A stretch of 16,690 nt of DNA, taken from the NCBI GenBank assembly GCA_024402455.1, contig JAKSTS010000040.1:1-16690 (forward strand), given 5' to 3'. The notes beneath the pieces were generated by a model. The model made no database searches and was not told the DNA's origin. It saw only the letters and a list, made by a program, of their open reading frames with translations. The DNA is from Treponemataceae bacterium (lineage in GTDB: Bacteria > Spirochaetota > Spirochaetia > Treponematales > Treponemataceae). Both the position numbers and the translations under genes were made by a program. Below are positions 7,024 to 15,891 of this stretch, piece after piece. The first letter of the stretch is position 1. The number at the start of each line of letters is the position of its first letter.

Positions 7024-10000
7024 ATGAATCGTGATAAATTATCTATTGTTTTTGGTTTTTTGCTTGAAGCCATAGCCGTATTTTTTGTCTGCACTGTGCT
7101 TATGCAGTTTTTTGCTTTTGGAGAGCAGCAGCCGGCAGTATTTAAAATTGGTGCTGTTTTGTTTCAGTCTTACGGTTATTCTTCAATTTTAGTGCCATTG
7201 GCAATGTTTGCTGCTGGACTTTTGCTTTTTGCCGGTCTTTGCACTTTAAGATGGAGTATTTATCTTGGCTGTTCTGTTTTTCCTTTTATTACAATCGTTT
7301 TTGCAGAAAAAATTGCAAAAATGTTTTTAAAAACAGACACTTCTGCTTTGCTGGGTTTTAAAGTTGCAGCAGTTTTTGTTGTTGCGGCTCTTGCAGTTGC
7401 AATTGAATATGTGCTCATTGGCATTTTTTCAGACTTTATTTTAGACAAAAAAGCATCTTCAAGACGCAAAGAAAAAGATGATATTCCTCTCAATGCATTT
7501 TCTAAAGCAGCTGCAGAAGTCAACCTGCAAAGAGAAGAAGCAGAACCAGAGGAAGAAGAAACACTTGCATTTGAAGCAACAAGCATATTAAATCCTTCAG
7601 ATCAAATAGAAAACGATTCTTCTGAAAATAACACAGAAGAAAATAACACGACAGACAGCAGCAATGACGAACAGACAGACAAAAAAGCAACTTTTATAAT
7701 TCCACAGTATGTGCCTTATGGCGAACAGATTGCAAAAAAAGGTTCAATCTGGAAAGATTACAGCAAAATTGGCGATTACATCAGAAAGACACCAAATAAA
7801 GAACAATCTGCCGAAGAAGAAATCAAAGAGGATATAAAAGCTGAAAACGAAGCAGCTGAACAGTCAGAAAATCAAGATTTTGAAGTACAGGCAGTAAACG
7901 AAATTAAACAACCGGCTGCAAAAGAAGAACAGGAAGAACCGATTTTTGTTAATTTTAAGCGGATCCTTGTTCCAGATGCACCAATCATTCCAGATGACAA
8001 TGCGGCAGCTGCAAAACCGGACGCATATGCAGATGAAGAATCTCCGATTGAAGCTTTGCACAAGTCTTTGAAAGCAAAGGCAATGCAGGAAGAAGCAGAA
8101 AAAATTGCAGAAGCCGAAATTGATGATGCTGAGCCTTTTGAAGCAGAAAATGCAGAAGATTCTGTAGAAAAAGTAAATGCAAATATTGCTGCAAATTCTT
8201 ATTTGTCACAGCTTCCAGAAGCAGAAACTGAAATTCAATCAGATTTGACAAGCCGAGAAGAAGCAGCTTTTCTTGAAAATCCTTTTAATGAATTTTCAAG
8301 CGGTTTAGACAGCGAAGTTGAAGAAAAAGTTGAAATTGAAGAAGTTCCGGTCGTAGAATCTGTTCTGCAGGAAAAAATAGCAGTTCCAGAAATAAAGATT
8401 GAACCAATAGTTGTACAGGAGCCTTTGCAGGAAAGTTCTTTTAAATCTGAAAAGCTTGAAGAACTTGAAACTATTGCTGATGAAACAGACGATTTCGAGC
8501 CGGAAGAAACTTTTGAAATTGAAAATGAAGCTGAAGAAACAGAAATTGAAGATTCTGATGACGAAGCAATTGAAAATTTTGAGCTTGAAATTCCTTCTTT
8601 TGAAGATGATGAATTTGAGACAACAGAAGCTTATGAAAATGAAGAATCAGAGTCTGAAGAAATAATAGAAGATGTTTTTCAAGAAGAGCCGAAATCTTAT
8701 ACTTCTTTAACTCAGGAAGAAGCAGAAGAATCAGACAGTTTCGATAATGATATTGAAATTTCTCCGGAAGAAAGATTTGAACAGGAACTTGCTCAAAAGG
8801 CAGCAGCAATAAAAGAACCGGCAAAACCGATAAAAGCATATAAAATTCCAACAGAAGGGCTGCTTGATAAATATCCTGATGGTCAGTATTGGATTATTGA
8901 TGAAGAAACAGAACGGGCCGGCGAAATTCTTAAGCAGACTCTCTCTGAATTTAAAATTGAAGCTGACGTAACGGCAATTAGAAAAGGTCCGGTTATTACA
9001 ATGTTTGAAATTTTGCCGGCACCTGGTGTAAAACTTAATAAAATTGTCGGTCTTCAAGACAACATTGCACTGCGCCTTGCTGCATCAAGCGTACGTATTG
9101 TTGCTCCAATTCCAGGCAAACATGCTGTCGGCATTGAAGTTCCGAACAAGCAGCGCTCAATCGTAAGTTTCCGCGAATTAATTGATAACGAATCTCCGCT
9201 TTTTGACAAGATGGAAGTGCCTGTTGTTTTAGGAAAAGATATTACAGGCGATGCAAAGCTTTTGGATCTTGCTGCAACTCCGCATCTTTTGATTGCAGGT
9301 TCAACAGGTTCTGGAAAATCTGTTTGTGTTAATACAATGATTCTTTCAATTTTGTATAAGCGCACTCCGCAGCAGGTAAAGATGATTTTGATTGACCCGA
9401 AAGTTGTTGAGCTTAAACTTTACAACGATATTCCTCATCTTTTGACACCTGTTATTACAGAACCAAAAAAAGCATTCCAGGCTTTGCAGTATTGTCTTTG
9501 CGAAATGGAACGTCGTTATGCACTTCTTGACCGTATGGGCGTGCGCGAAATTAAAAGCTACAACCGCCGAATTGAAGAACGCAATCTTGCAAATGAAAAG
9601 CTTCCGTATATTGTTGTTGTTATTGATGAATTTGCAGATCTTATGGCAACAACGGGAAAAGAGCTTGAATCAACAATTGCAAGACTTTGTGCAATGAGCC
9701 GTGCTGTTGGCATCCATCTTGTGCTTGCAACACAAAGACCTTCAATTGATGTAATTACTGGTCTTATCAAAGCAAATATTCCGACACGCATTGCATTTAT
9801 GGTTGCTTCAAAAATGGACAGCCGCATTATTATTGATCAGGTTGGTGCAGAAAAACTTTTGGGCAAAGGCGATATGCTTTATGCGTCTGCCGTTGATCCA
9901 TTCCCTGTGCGCATTCAGGGAACATATGTTTCAGACAATGAAGTAGAAAATGTTGTTGAATATGTAAAGAAATATGGACCGCCGGAATATATTGACGAAG

Positions 10001-10281
10001 AAATTTTCTTTGAAGAAGAAGAGGAAGAACCGGAACCATCATTATTCTCTGATGGTGAAGATCCGCTTTACGAAAAAGCACTTGATATTGTACTTCAGGC
10101 TGGAAAAGCTTCTGCTTCTTACATTCAGCGCAGATTGAAAATCGGTTATAACCGTGCAGCTCGTCTTGTTGAAGAAATGGAAGCACGTGGAATTGTTGGT
10201 CCTGCAAACGGTTCAAAACCTCGCGATGTTATACATGTTCCTTCAAGAGTGCCGGAATCTTCAATGGCAAGCGATGAATAA
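7024..10281 (+). CDS. ftsK: DNA translocase FtsK
   Basis: FtsK pumps DNA at the division septum and helps resolve and clear the chromosome terminus. The 1085-residue product has four N-terminal membrane segments (about 7-32, 50-73, 77-96, 107-138). A long acidic linker follows (about 145-600), extremely rich in Glu/Asp with many Ala and Ser and few Arg. The RecA-type motor (about 600-970) carries Walker A GSTGSGKS (759-766) and Walker [11 protein letters not shown] (D868-E869). A second short acidic run leads to a C-terminal winged-helix gamma domain (about 1012-1076, with [20 protein letters not shown]), which reads KOPS signals and contacts XerD. The ATG at 7024 is chosen because GGAG lies 9 bases before it; the upstream TTG is part of that ribosome site. 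The gene is monocistronic. Confidence 0.95.
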   Translation: MNRDKLSIVFGFLLEAIAVFFVCTVLMQFFAFGEQQPAVFKIGAVLFQSYGYSSILVPLAMFAAGLLLFAGLCTLRWSIYLGCSVFPFITIVFAEKIAKMFLKTDTSALLGFKVAAVFVVAALAVAIEYVLIGIFSDFILDKKASSRRKEKDDIPLNAFSKAAAEVNLQREEAEPEEEETLAFEATSILNPSDQIENDSSENNTEENNTTDSSNDEQTDKKATFIIPQYVPYGEQIAKKGSIWKDYSKIGDYIRKTPNKEQSAEEEIKEDIKAENEAAEQSENQDFEVQAVNEIKQPAAKEEQEEPIFVNFKRILVPDAPIIPDDNAAAAKPDAYADEESPIEALHKSLKAKAMQEEAEKIAEAEIDDAEPFEAENAEDSVEKVNANIAANSYLSQLPEAETEIQSDLTSREEAAFLENPFNEFSSGLDSEVEEKVEIEEVPVVESVLQEKIAVPEIKIEPIVVQEPLQESSFKSEKLEELETIADETDDFEPEETFEIENEAEETEIEDSDDEAIENFELEIPSFEDDEFETTEAYENEESESEEIIEDVFQEEPKSYTSLTQEEAEESDSFDNDIEISPEERFEQELAQKAAAIKEPAKPIKAYKIPTEGLLDKYPDGQYWIIDEETERAGEILKQTLSEFKIEADVTAIRKGPVITMFEILPAPGVKLNKIVGLQDNIALRLAASSVRIVAPIPGKHAVGIEVPNKQRSIVSFRELIDNESPLFDKMEVPVVLGKDITGDAKLLDLAATPHLLIAGSTGSGKSVCVNTMILSILYKRTPQQVKMILIDPKVVELKLYNDIPHLLTPVITEPKKAFQALQYCLCEMERRYALLDRMGVREIKSYNRRIEERNLANEKLPYIVVVIDEFADLMATTGKELESTIARLCAMSRAVGIHLVLATQRPSIDVITGLIKANIPTRIAFMVASKMDSRIIIDQVGAEKLLGKGDMLYASAVDPFPVRIQGTYVSDNEVENVVEYVKKYGPPEYIDEEIFFEEEEEEPEPSLFSDGEDPLYEKALDIVLQAGKASASYIQRRLKIGYNRAARLVEEMEARGIVGPANGSKPRDVIHVPSRVPESSMASDE

Positions 10282-10291
10282 AAATTGCTGA

Positions 10292-10339
10292 AAAAGGTTT
10301 TGCAATCGGCAGATTTTAATGCTGAAAGCAGAACCTTTT
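10292..10339 (+). terminator. Likely terminator of ftsK
   Basis: AAAAGGTTTTGC (10292-10303) pairs with GCAGAACCTTTT (10328-10339), 12 bp with one G-U, across a 24-base loop. Only four T follow the core, so efficiency is uncertain. Confidence 0.5.
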
Positions 10340-10396
10340 AATTGGTCATTAAAGCAGCCGTTTTGCTGTACACTTGATGACGGTTGGTTTTCTGCC

Positions 10397-10425
10397 TTGA
10401 CACTTTTTAAAAAACCATTTAATAT
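10397..10425 (+). promoter_or_regulatory. Promoter of the initiator tRNA gene
   Basis: A perfect -35 TTGACA (10397-10402) and a -10 TAATAT (10420-10425) are separated by exactly 17 bases. Initiation would fall near 10432, a few bases before the mature tRNA 5' end. Confidence 0.8.
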
Positions 10426-10438
10426 GGTTGCAATACGA

Positions 10439-10511
10439 CGCAGGATAGAGCAGTTGGCAGCTCGTCGGGCTCATAACCCGGAGGTCGTAGGTTCGAGTCC
10501 TACTCCTGCTA
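10439..10511 (+). tRNA. Initiator tRNA-Met (anticodon CAU)
   Basis: This 73-base cloverleaf has all four arms, anticodon CAT in the loop CTCATAA, and discriminator A73. CCA is not encoded. Features marking it as the initiator, not the elongator, are the three consecutive G-C pairs flanking the anticodon loop (GGG...CCC), the A11-U24 pair in the D stem (GAGC...GCTC), and an unpaired first acceptor position (C1 opposite U72). The usual bacterial mismatch is C1 x A72, so C1 x U72 is a variant. It has its own promoter and terminator. Confidence 0.9.
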
Positions 10512-10512
10512 T

Positions 10513-10547
10513 AAAGCGGTTCGCAAAAGCGAATCGCTTTTTTTTTT
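10513..10547 (+). terminator. Terminator of the initiator tRNA gene
   Basis: AAAGCGGTTCGC (10513-10524) pairs with GCGAATCGCTTT (10529-10540), 12 bp with one G-U, over an AAAA loop. Ten consecutive T run to 10547. The ribosome site of the next gene starts on the very next base. Confidence 0.9.
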
Positions 10548-10558
10548 GAGGTTTTAAA

Positions 10559-11368
10559 ATGATTGTAGATTTTCATACACATATCTGGCCGGATGGACTT
10601 GCAGAAAGGGCAATGAAAACATTGACGGAAAATGCAAAAGGCGAGTATACGCCTGTAACAGACGGAACAGCTTCTGGATTATACAGAAAAATGAACGAAT
10701 GGAATATAGATAAATCTGTAGTTCTACCTGTTCAAACAAAAGCAAGCCAGACAAAAACACTTAATGATTTTGCTGCAAAACTTAATGAAAAAACCGAATA
10801 TGAAGGAAAAATTATTTCATTTGGCGGCATCTGGCCTTATACAGAAAATATTAAACATGACATTGATTATATTGTAAGCTTAAACCTTAAAGGCATAAAA
10901 TTTCACCCTGAATATCAGAATTTCAATATTGATGATGAACAGTTTTTTCCACTTTATGAATATGCATTGAGCAAAGGCTTGATTTTGATATTTCATGCAG
11001 GTGCAGACATTGCTTTTGAAGGACAGCTGCACAGTTCGCCAAAACAGTTTAAACACCTTGCAGAAGAAATGGGCGGCGGTGTAATTGTGGCTGCACATTT
11101 TGGCGGTCATCTGCAGACAGAAGAAGCACTTGAAGTTCTGGCTGGAAGTTCTGTTTATTTAGATACTTCAATGGGTTTTGACTATTACGGTAAAGAAAAT
11201 TTTTTGAAAATGGTAAAAATTCACGGTGCAGACAAAATATTGTTTGCTTCAGATTCGCCGTGGAGCAATGCAAAAGACGAAATAAATACAATTCAGAGCC
11301 TTCCGTTGACCCAAAAAGAAAAAGACTTGATTCTTGGCGAAAACGCGCTGCGTCTTTTGCAGAAATGA
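10559..11368 (+). CDS. Amidohydrolase-family (amidohydrolase 2, TIM-barrel) protein
   Basis: The 269-residue product is a metal-dependent TIM-barrel hydrolase or decarboxylase of the amidohydrolase superfamily. Visible ligands are H6-x-H8 (DFHTHIW), H116 (GIKFHPEYQ), H146 (LIFHAGAD), H180 (VAAHFGGH) and D232 (FASDSPW), in the order expected for the ACMS-decarboxylase-like branch. The substrate is unknown; relatives include hydrolases, decarboxylases and lactonases. It has no signal peptide, so it should be cytosolic. The start is well set by GAGG 7 bases before ATG. That site begins directly after the tRNA terminator U-run, so expression probably depends on read-through of the tRNA transcript unless an internal promoter exists. 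Confidence 0.8.
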   Translation: MIVDFHTHIWPDGLAERAMKTLTENAKGEYTPVTDGTASGLYRKMNEWNIDKSVVLPVQTKASQTKTLNDFAAKLNEKTEYEGKIISFGGIWPYTENIKHDIDYIVSLNLKGIKFHPEYQNFNIDDEQFFPLYEYALSKGLILIFHAGADIAFEGQLHSSPKQFKHLAEEMGGGVIVAAHFGGHLQTEEALEVLAGSSVYLDTSMGFDYYGKENFLKMVKIHGADKILFASDSPWSNAKDEINTIQSLPLTQKEKDLILGENALRLLQK

Positions 11369-11437
11369 ATGAAAGCAAAGGTTAAAGCCGATAAATGCTG
11401 AAATTTTGAAAAAATTGCGGAAAGATGCAAAAAATAC

Positions 11438-11510
11438 TGGAGCATATCGGACTTGAACCGACCACCTATTGATTGCGAACCAATTGCTCTACCAGATGAG
11501 CTAATGCCCC
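11438..11510 (-). tRNA. tRNA-Ala (anticodon CGC)
   Basis: This 73-base cloverleaf on the minus strand has acceptor stem GGGGCAT/ATGCTCC with the G3-U70 wobble pair that is the alanine identity element, D arm GCTC...GAGC, anticodon loop TTCGCAA (CGC, reading GCG codons), T arm GTCGG-TTCAAGT-CCGAT and discriminator A73. CCA is not encoded. The anticodon stem is AT-rich with one G-U. A run of six T follows the 3' end by 4 bases with no strong hairpin. Confidence 0.92.
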
Positions 11511-11524
11511 GAATAACAGAAGCG

Positions 11525-11554
11525 ATTTTAGCGTAAAATAAGGTTTCTTGACAA
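11525..11554 (-). promoter_or_regulatory. Promoter of tRNA-Ala(CGC)
   Basis: On the minus strand TTGTCA (11554-11549) and TAAAAT (11530-11525) have an 18-base spacer. Initiation would fall about 8 bases before the mature tRNA 5' end. Co-transcription from the upstream pfkA-HAD unit is also possible because no terminator is seen between them. Confidence 0.55.
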
Positions 11555-11598
11555 GGTGCTGTTTATTTATATGAAAGACAAAAAGGTTTTTGAAGTGT

Positions 11599-12249
11599 TT
11601 ACAGTTTTTTTAAAACGTCTGGCAAAGCATAAAGTGAATTTATGCAAAACCCGTTCCAGTCGTCTTTAGAAAAACGCTTTTTTTCGTCGATTAAAACTGC
11701 CGTTCCGCCGATGGCAGCAAAACCTTTAACATATTTTGGAATGTCATCAATAAAAAGAGTATTTTCAACTGTAAAGCCTGCGGCATTAATTGGTGCAAGA
11801 TATGCGTCCGGGTTTGGTTTTCCATGCATTTTATTTGCACGCAAATCATAAATTACGCGGAATAAATCGAGAACTTTCAGTTTTTTCAAAATACGTTCAG
11901 CATGTTCGTATGGCGCATTAGACAAAAGAGACATGGGCATGTTTAACGAAAGAAGAAATTCACGAAGTTTCGGGTCAAATGGAACTTCATTGACTTCTTC
12001 TGAAGGATGAACGGCTTTAAAAAACAGTTCTGCATCTTTCAGTTTTTTTTCTGCTTTAAGCCATTCTAAAGTTGTTCCATATTGAGTTAGACCTTTCTGC
12101 CGTTCAACTGCGGCTTCTTCAAGTGAAATCTGCAGATAATCTGAAACAAATTGCATGAAACGTTCGGAAATTTTTGCATTAATCAAAGCAGAAGAAGAAT
12201 ATAAAGTGTTATCAAGATCGAACAATAAATGCTTTATCTTTTCAGACAT
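11599..12249 (-). CDS. HAD-family phosphatase (pyrimidine 5'-nucleotidase type)
   Basis: The 216-residue product is a haloacid-dehalogenase-superfamily phosphatase with a helical cap. All four motifs are present: motif I FDLDNTLY (nucleophile D11, acid/base D13), motif II LLSNAP (S110), motif III K144 in HGKPNPDAY, and motif IV FIDDIPKY (D168, D169). The DLDNTLY start and SNAP motif resemble the SDT1-like pyrimidine 5'-nucleotidase group, which dephosphorylates nucleoside monophosphates; other small phosphate esters are possible. It is cytosolic. The start codon overlaps the pfkA stop by one base (TAATG), implying translational coupling with the glycolytic gene. Confidence 0.85.
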   Translation of the reverse strand: MSEKIKHLLFDLDNTLYSSSALINAKISERFMQFVSDYLQISLEEAAVERQKGLTQYGTTLEWLKAEKKLKDAELFFKAVHPSEEVNEVPFDPKLREFLLSLNMPMSLLSNAPYEHAERILKKLKVLDLFRVIYDLRANKMHGKPNPDAYLAPINAAGFTVENTLFIDDIPKYVKGFAAIGGTAVLIDEKKRFSKDDWNGFCINSLYALPDVLKKL

Positions 12250-13337
12250 TAATCATCTCCAAAACAAGTTCCTACAGAACGTCCTGCAAGAATCAGTTCG
12301 TGGTCTAAAGGCACTTTTTTGATTTTTCCGCTTATTTCTTCTAAAGGAACAGCAGTAATTTTTTCGTTTTGAAGAGCAACCATTTTTCCGAATTCGCCTC
12401 TTGCAAGCATATGTGCAGCTTCAACGCCAAAACGTGTTGCAAGAACTCTGTCATAAGGTTCTGGGGTTCCTCCGCGCTGAAGATAACCCAAAACAGTAAC
12501 ACGCGATTCAAGGCCTGTTTCTGTTTCAAGCTCTTTTGCAACTCTATAGCCGATTGAACCAGTCATTTCGGCACGACGGCGTTTCAGTTCTTTTTTATCA
12601 AGACCTGCTTCTTCTATAGATTTTGCGCCTTCTGCAACAACAACAATTGAAAAGCTTTTGCCCTGTTTTTTTCTTTCTGTTAAATGTTTGCCGATTGCCT
12701 GAATATTATATGGAATTTCTGGAATAAGGATTATGTCGCCGCCACCGGCTATGCCTGCATAAAGACCAAGCCAGCCTGCTTTGTGACCCATAACTTCAAT
12801 GACCATGATGCGGTTATGGCTGTGTGCCGTTGTATGAAGCCGGTCGATTGCTTCTGTTGCCACAGAAACAGCTGTATGAAAGCCAAAAGTCATGTCTGTT
12901 CCGGCTAAATCGTTGTCGATTGTCTTTGGAAGCCCGATAATATTTAAACCTTCTTGAGAAAGAAGATAACCTGTTGTGTTTGTTCCGTTTCCGCCAAGCA
13001 CAACGAGTGCATCAAGCCCAAGTTTTTTATACGTATGTTTTATGCTTTCAACTGGTGTTCTGCCTGTTTCAGGGTCTTTTTCAGGGTTTTTAAAAGGTTT
13101 TTCTCTTGAAGTTCCAAGAATTGTGCCGCCTCTAGTCAAAATGCCTGTAACATCAAAAGGTTTAAGTTCCTGATATTCACATTCAATTAAACCTCTGTAG
13201 CCGTTTTGAATGCCTATTACTTTCATGCCGTATTCATTTATTGCTGTACGGGCAATTCCACGAATTGCAGCATTTAAACCAGGTGCATCTCCGCCGGAAG
13301 TCAAAATTCCAACAGTTTTAGTAACTGAACTTTTCAT
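12249..13337 (-). CDS. pfkA: 6-phosphofructokinase
   Basis: This enzyme phosphorylates fructose 6-phosphate to the 1,6-bisphosphate, the committed step of glycolysis. The 362-residue product has the N-terminal phosphate loop TSGGDAPGLN (13-22), TRGGTILGTSR (68-78), the donor-site segment LGGNGTNTTG (114-123) and the catalytic PKTIDNDLAGTD (137-148, base D141). At the two positions that report phosphoryl donor it has Gly (G118, as in ATP enzymes) and Lys (K138, as in PPi and group III enzymes), so ATP dependence is favoured but not certain. An Asn replaces the usual Asp or Glu in GG[D/E]G. The ATG at 13337 is chosen over TTG at 13376 for its AAAGGA ribosome site and family start. It is the first gene of an operon with the HAD phosphatase. 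Confidence 0.92.
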   Translation of the reverse strand: MKSSVTKTVGILTSGGDAPGLNAAIRGIARTAINEYGMKVIGIQNGYRGLIECEYQELKPFDVTGILTRGGTILGTSREKPFKNPEKDPETGRTPVESIKHTYKKLGLDALVVLGGNGTNTTGYLLSQEGLNIIGLPKTIDNDLAGTDMTFGFHTAVSVATEAIDRLHTTAHSHNRIMVIEVMGHKAGWLGLYAGIAGGGDIILIPEIPYNIQAIGKHLTERKKQGKSFSIVVVAEGAKSIEEAGLDKKELKRRRAEMTGSIGYRVAKELETETGLESRVTVLGYLQRGGTPEPYDRVLATRFGVEAAHMLARGEFGKMVALQNEKITAVPLEEISGKIKKVPLDHELILAGRSVGTCFGDD

Positions 13338-13411
13338 AGAAATCCTTTTAAAAAGAGCATTTTTTAAGTGGAACAAACTGAAACAGGTGTGCTTTTGTGC
13401 AGTCTTATATC

Positions 13412-13440
13412 TTGCTCTTTTGGGTTTATTTTACTATAAA
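13412..13440 (+). promoter_or_regulatory. Predicted promoter of the PAP2-mnmE operon
   Basis: TTGCTC (13412-13417) and TATAAA (13435-13440) are separated by 17 bases, about 46 bases before the PAP2 start codon. Confidence 0.5.
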
Positions 13441-13456
13441 TTTAGGATATTTTGAA
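13428..13456 (-). promoter_or_regulatory. Predicted promoter of the pfkA operon
   Basis: On the minus strand TTCAAA (13456-13451) and TAAAAT (13433-13428) have a 17-base spacer. It overlaps the opposing PAP2 promoter, with one base between the two -10 boxes, so the two polymerase sites would exclude each other. Confidence 0.4.
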
Positions 13457-13485
13457 GTTATCTATAAAATTGCTAAGGAAAAATT

Positions 13486-14451
13486 ATGTTTTTTGAAACT
13501 TATTCAACAATGTATAACTGGGGTCTTGATGTAATACGCATTATTCAGACTTATGCAAATCCTGTGCTGACTTTTTTATGTAATGCTTTTTCTTTTATTG
13601 GAAGTCCTGTTTTTATTATTGCAACAGGCATTATTTTGATTTGGGCTGTTGATGAAAAAAAAGGTTTTGAATTTTTTGCACTTTCTGCTTTTTCACTTGG
13701 TGTCAACGAAGTTATAAAGCATAAGCTTAAAGTACCGCGGCCATATGTTATTGATCCGAGTTTAAAAATGATTCAAGAAACAGGTTATTCAACGCCGTCT
13801 GGTCATGCACAGAATGCCGTAATTTTCTGGCCATTTTTTGCAAAATATATTGGTGCAGCAAAAAAGAACTTTAACATTTTAGCGCGCATTTTGATTGCAG
13901 TGCTGATGATTCTGCTGATTAGTGCAAGCCGCTTGTATCTTGGTGTGCATTATCCTTCAGACTTGCTTTTCGGCTGGATTGCCGGGCTTGTAATTTTCTG
14001 TCTGTATGCTTTTTTGTGGGAAAAACTGTCTCCGCTTGTAAAAAAGCTTCCGCAGTCTTTAAAAATCCTTATTGGTTTTGTGCCATGCTATCTGCTTTTG
14101 TGCATTGATAATACACAGCTGAAAATGCCTGCATTCCTGTTTGGTTTAACAGTTGGCAAAGTCTATATTACCAAAAACGGCGGTTTTTCAGCAAAAGACG
14201 GAACTTTGCTGCAAAAGATTTTAAGAATTCCGGTTGGTCTTGCAGGTGCAGCAGCCATTTATTATGCTTTGGAATTTGGAAAAAAATTCGTTGAAATTTC
14301 AAGATATGCTTATTTCATTCAGTTTGCGCTTTTAGGTGTCTGGCTGACGTTTGGTGCACCAGCAGTATTTAAATTTTTAAAATTGACAGCTTTGACAGTT
14401 TCAGAAAATTTTGACGGAAAAACTGAAAACGAAGGAAACGAAAATGATTAA
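13486..14451 (+). CDS. PAP2-family membrane phosphatase
   Basis: The 321-residue integral membrane protein has about eight hydrophobic segments. The N-terminal half carries the complete type 2 phosphatidic-acid-phosphatase signature: K78-x6-R85-P86 (KHKLKVPRP), TPSGH (103-107, H107) and SR-x5-H-x3-D (R149, nucleophile H155, D159). Such enzymes dephosphorylate membrane lipid phosphates such as phosphatidic acid or undecaprenyl pyrophosphate on the outer face of the cytoplasmic membrane. The C-terminal ~140 residues add further membrane segments beyond the core domain, ending in a charged tail. Substrate is not decided. It has a clear AAGGA ribosome site and overlaps mnmE by 8 bases, so the two are co-transcribed. 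Confidence 0.88.
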   Translation: MFFETYSTMYNWGLDVIRIIQTYANPVLTFLCNAFSFIGSPVFIIATGIILIWAVDEKKGFEFFALSAFSLGVNEVIKHKLKVPRPYVIDPSLKMIQETGYSTPSGHAQNAVIFWPFFAKYIGAAKKNFNILARILIAVLMILLISASRLYLGVHYPSDLLFGWIAGLVIFCLYAFLWEKLSPLVKKLPQSLKILIGFVPCYLLLCIDNTQLKMPAFLFGLTVGKVYITKNGGFSAKDGTLLQKILRIPVGLAGAAAIYYALEFGKKFVEISRYAYFIQFALLGVWLTFGAPAVFKFLKLTALTVSENFDGKTENEGNEND

Positions 14452-15868
14452 CGAACAGTACACACCGGAAGAACCGATTGTTGCAATTGCGACCGCTCTG
14501 GTTCCGTCTGCATTGGGCATTGTGCGCAGTTCTGGAAAAAATGTTATAGAACTTGTTTCAAAATGTTTTTCAAGACCAAAGGCGTTGATTTCTGCACAGG
14601 CAAATACGCTTGTTTATGGCTGGATAATAAATCCGAAAAATGGTTCAAAAATTGATGAAGTTATGCTTGCTGTTTATAAAGCGCCAAAAAGTTTTACTGG
14701 TGAAGACATGGTAGAAGTATTCTGTCATGGCGGAACTTCTACAGTGCTTGGTGTTTATCAGGCGTTGCTTTCAGTTGGTTTTCGTGCAGCACAAAAAGGC
14801 GAATATACATTCCGTGCTTTTATAAACGGAAAGGCGGATCTTACAAAAGCAGAAGCAGTCCGTGAAATTATTGGTGCAAAAACAGACGAAAGCCGTTCAA
14901 GGGCAGCAAACCGTCTGCAGGGCGCCCTTTATTCAGAAATTCAGTCTGTAAAAGAAGATCTTTTAAAAGTGCTTGCTTCAATTGAAGTTGGCATAGAATA
15001 TCCGGAAGATGAAGAAAATATTGCAGAAACATTTGATGATTCTGAATTAAAAAAGATAATTGCAAAACTTGAAACTTTAAGTTCTTCATGGCAGGCAGAA
15101 AAGCTTTATCAGGAAGGAGCTGAAATTGTGCTTTGTGGAAAAACAAATGCAGGAAAATCAAGTCTTTTTAATTTGCTTTTAAAAGAAGACCGAGCCATAG
15201 TTTCAGATATTCATGGAACGACAAGAGATTTTATTGAAAGTTATGCTTCTTTTGACGGCATTCCAGTGCGATTGTTTGATACGGCAGGTTTGCGCGAAAC
15301 AGAAGATGAAATTGAAAAAGTTGGCGTTGAACGCACAAGAGAATTGATTACACATTCTGACGCAGTGCTTTATGTAATAGATGCTTCTGTTGGCTTTACA
15401 GACGATGACGAAGAATTTTTGAAAACCTTTACAGACAAAAATGCTTCAACAAGCGATGTTCCGCTTATTCTTTTGATGAATAAAGTTGATAAAGCAGATT
15501 TAAATGATGGAAATTCGTTGAAAAAAGCTTTGCCGCCTCAATGGGCAGATTTAATGTGTTATGGCGTAAGTGCAAAAACAGGACGCGGACTTCTTGAATT
15601 GACAAAAGCAGTTGCGACAGTGCTTCAAAAATCATGCACGGAAAAAAAAGAAAGCGCCGGTCTTGGAAGCGAACGACAGAAAGAAGTTGTAGAAGAAGCA
15701 TTGAAATCGTGCAGGCATGCTCTTTTATGCACAAAAGAAGGATTTACGCTTGATGCTGCCGTGCAGGATATAGAAGACGCTGCAGCTTCATTAGGTGAAT
15801 TGACTGGCGAAATTACAAGTGCAGACATTCTTGAAACAGTCTTTTCTCAGTTTTGTGTAGGAAAATAA
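14444..15868 (+). CDS. mnmE: tRNA uridine-5-carboxymethylaminomethyl(34) synthesis GTPase MnmE
   Basis: MnmE, with MnmG, installs the (carboxymethyl)aminomethyl group on U34 of tRNAs reading two-codon family boxes; it acts in the cytosol as a GTP-regulated dimer. The 474-residue product has the N-terminal folate-binding domain (with SFTGED, 83-88, and EVFCHGG) and a helical domain interrupted by a Ras-like G domain: G1 GKTNAGKS (232-239), G2 HGTTRD, G3 DTAG (279-282), G4 NKVD (346-349), G5 SAKTG (376-380). The diagnostic C-terminal FCVGK carries C471. The first loop ATALVPSALGIVRSSG lacks the usual glycine-rich run. The ATG at 14444 is preferred over TTG at 14411 because GAAGG lies 8 bases before it. 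mnmG is not adjacent. Confidence 0.95.
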   Translation: MINEQYTPEEPIVAIATALVPSALGIVRSSGKNVIELVSKCFSRPKALISAQANTLVYGWIINPKNGSKIDEVMLAVYKAPKSFTGEDMVEVFCHGGTSTVLGVYQALLSVGFRAAQKGEYTFRAFINGKADLTKAEAVREIIGAKTDESRSRAANRLQGALYSEIQSVKEDLLKVLASIEVGIEYPEDEENIAETFDDSELKKIIAKLETLSSSWQAEKLYQEGAEIVLCGKTNAGKSSLFNLLLKEDRAIVSDIHGTTRDFIESYASFDGIPVRLFDTAGLRETEDEIEKVGVERTRELITHSDAVLYVIDASVGFTDDDEEFLKTFTDKNASTSDVPLILLMNKVDKADLNDGNSLKKALPPQWADLMCYGVSAKTGRGLLELTKAVATVLQKSCTEKKESAGLGSERQKEVVEEALKSCRHALLCTKEGFTLDAAVQDIEDAAASLGELTGEITSADILETVFSQFCVGK

Positions 15869-15891
15869 CTATATTGATTTTATCAAGTTGT

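Noticed and set aside
8471..8851. Leu-rich minus-strand frame opposite ftsK
   Set aside because: It mirrors the Glu-rich FtsK linker (GAA read backwards gives Leu/Phe-type codons) and is not a gene.
10319..10549. 76-residue plus-strand frame across the initiator tRNA
   Set aside because: It runs through the tRNA and its terminator, with no ribosome site.
11548..11575. Plus-strand TTGACA...TATGAA promoter
   Set aside because: It points into the 3' end of the oppositely oriented phosphatase gene; the overlapping minus-strand boxes explain the sequence as the tRNA-Ala promoter.
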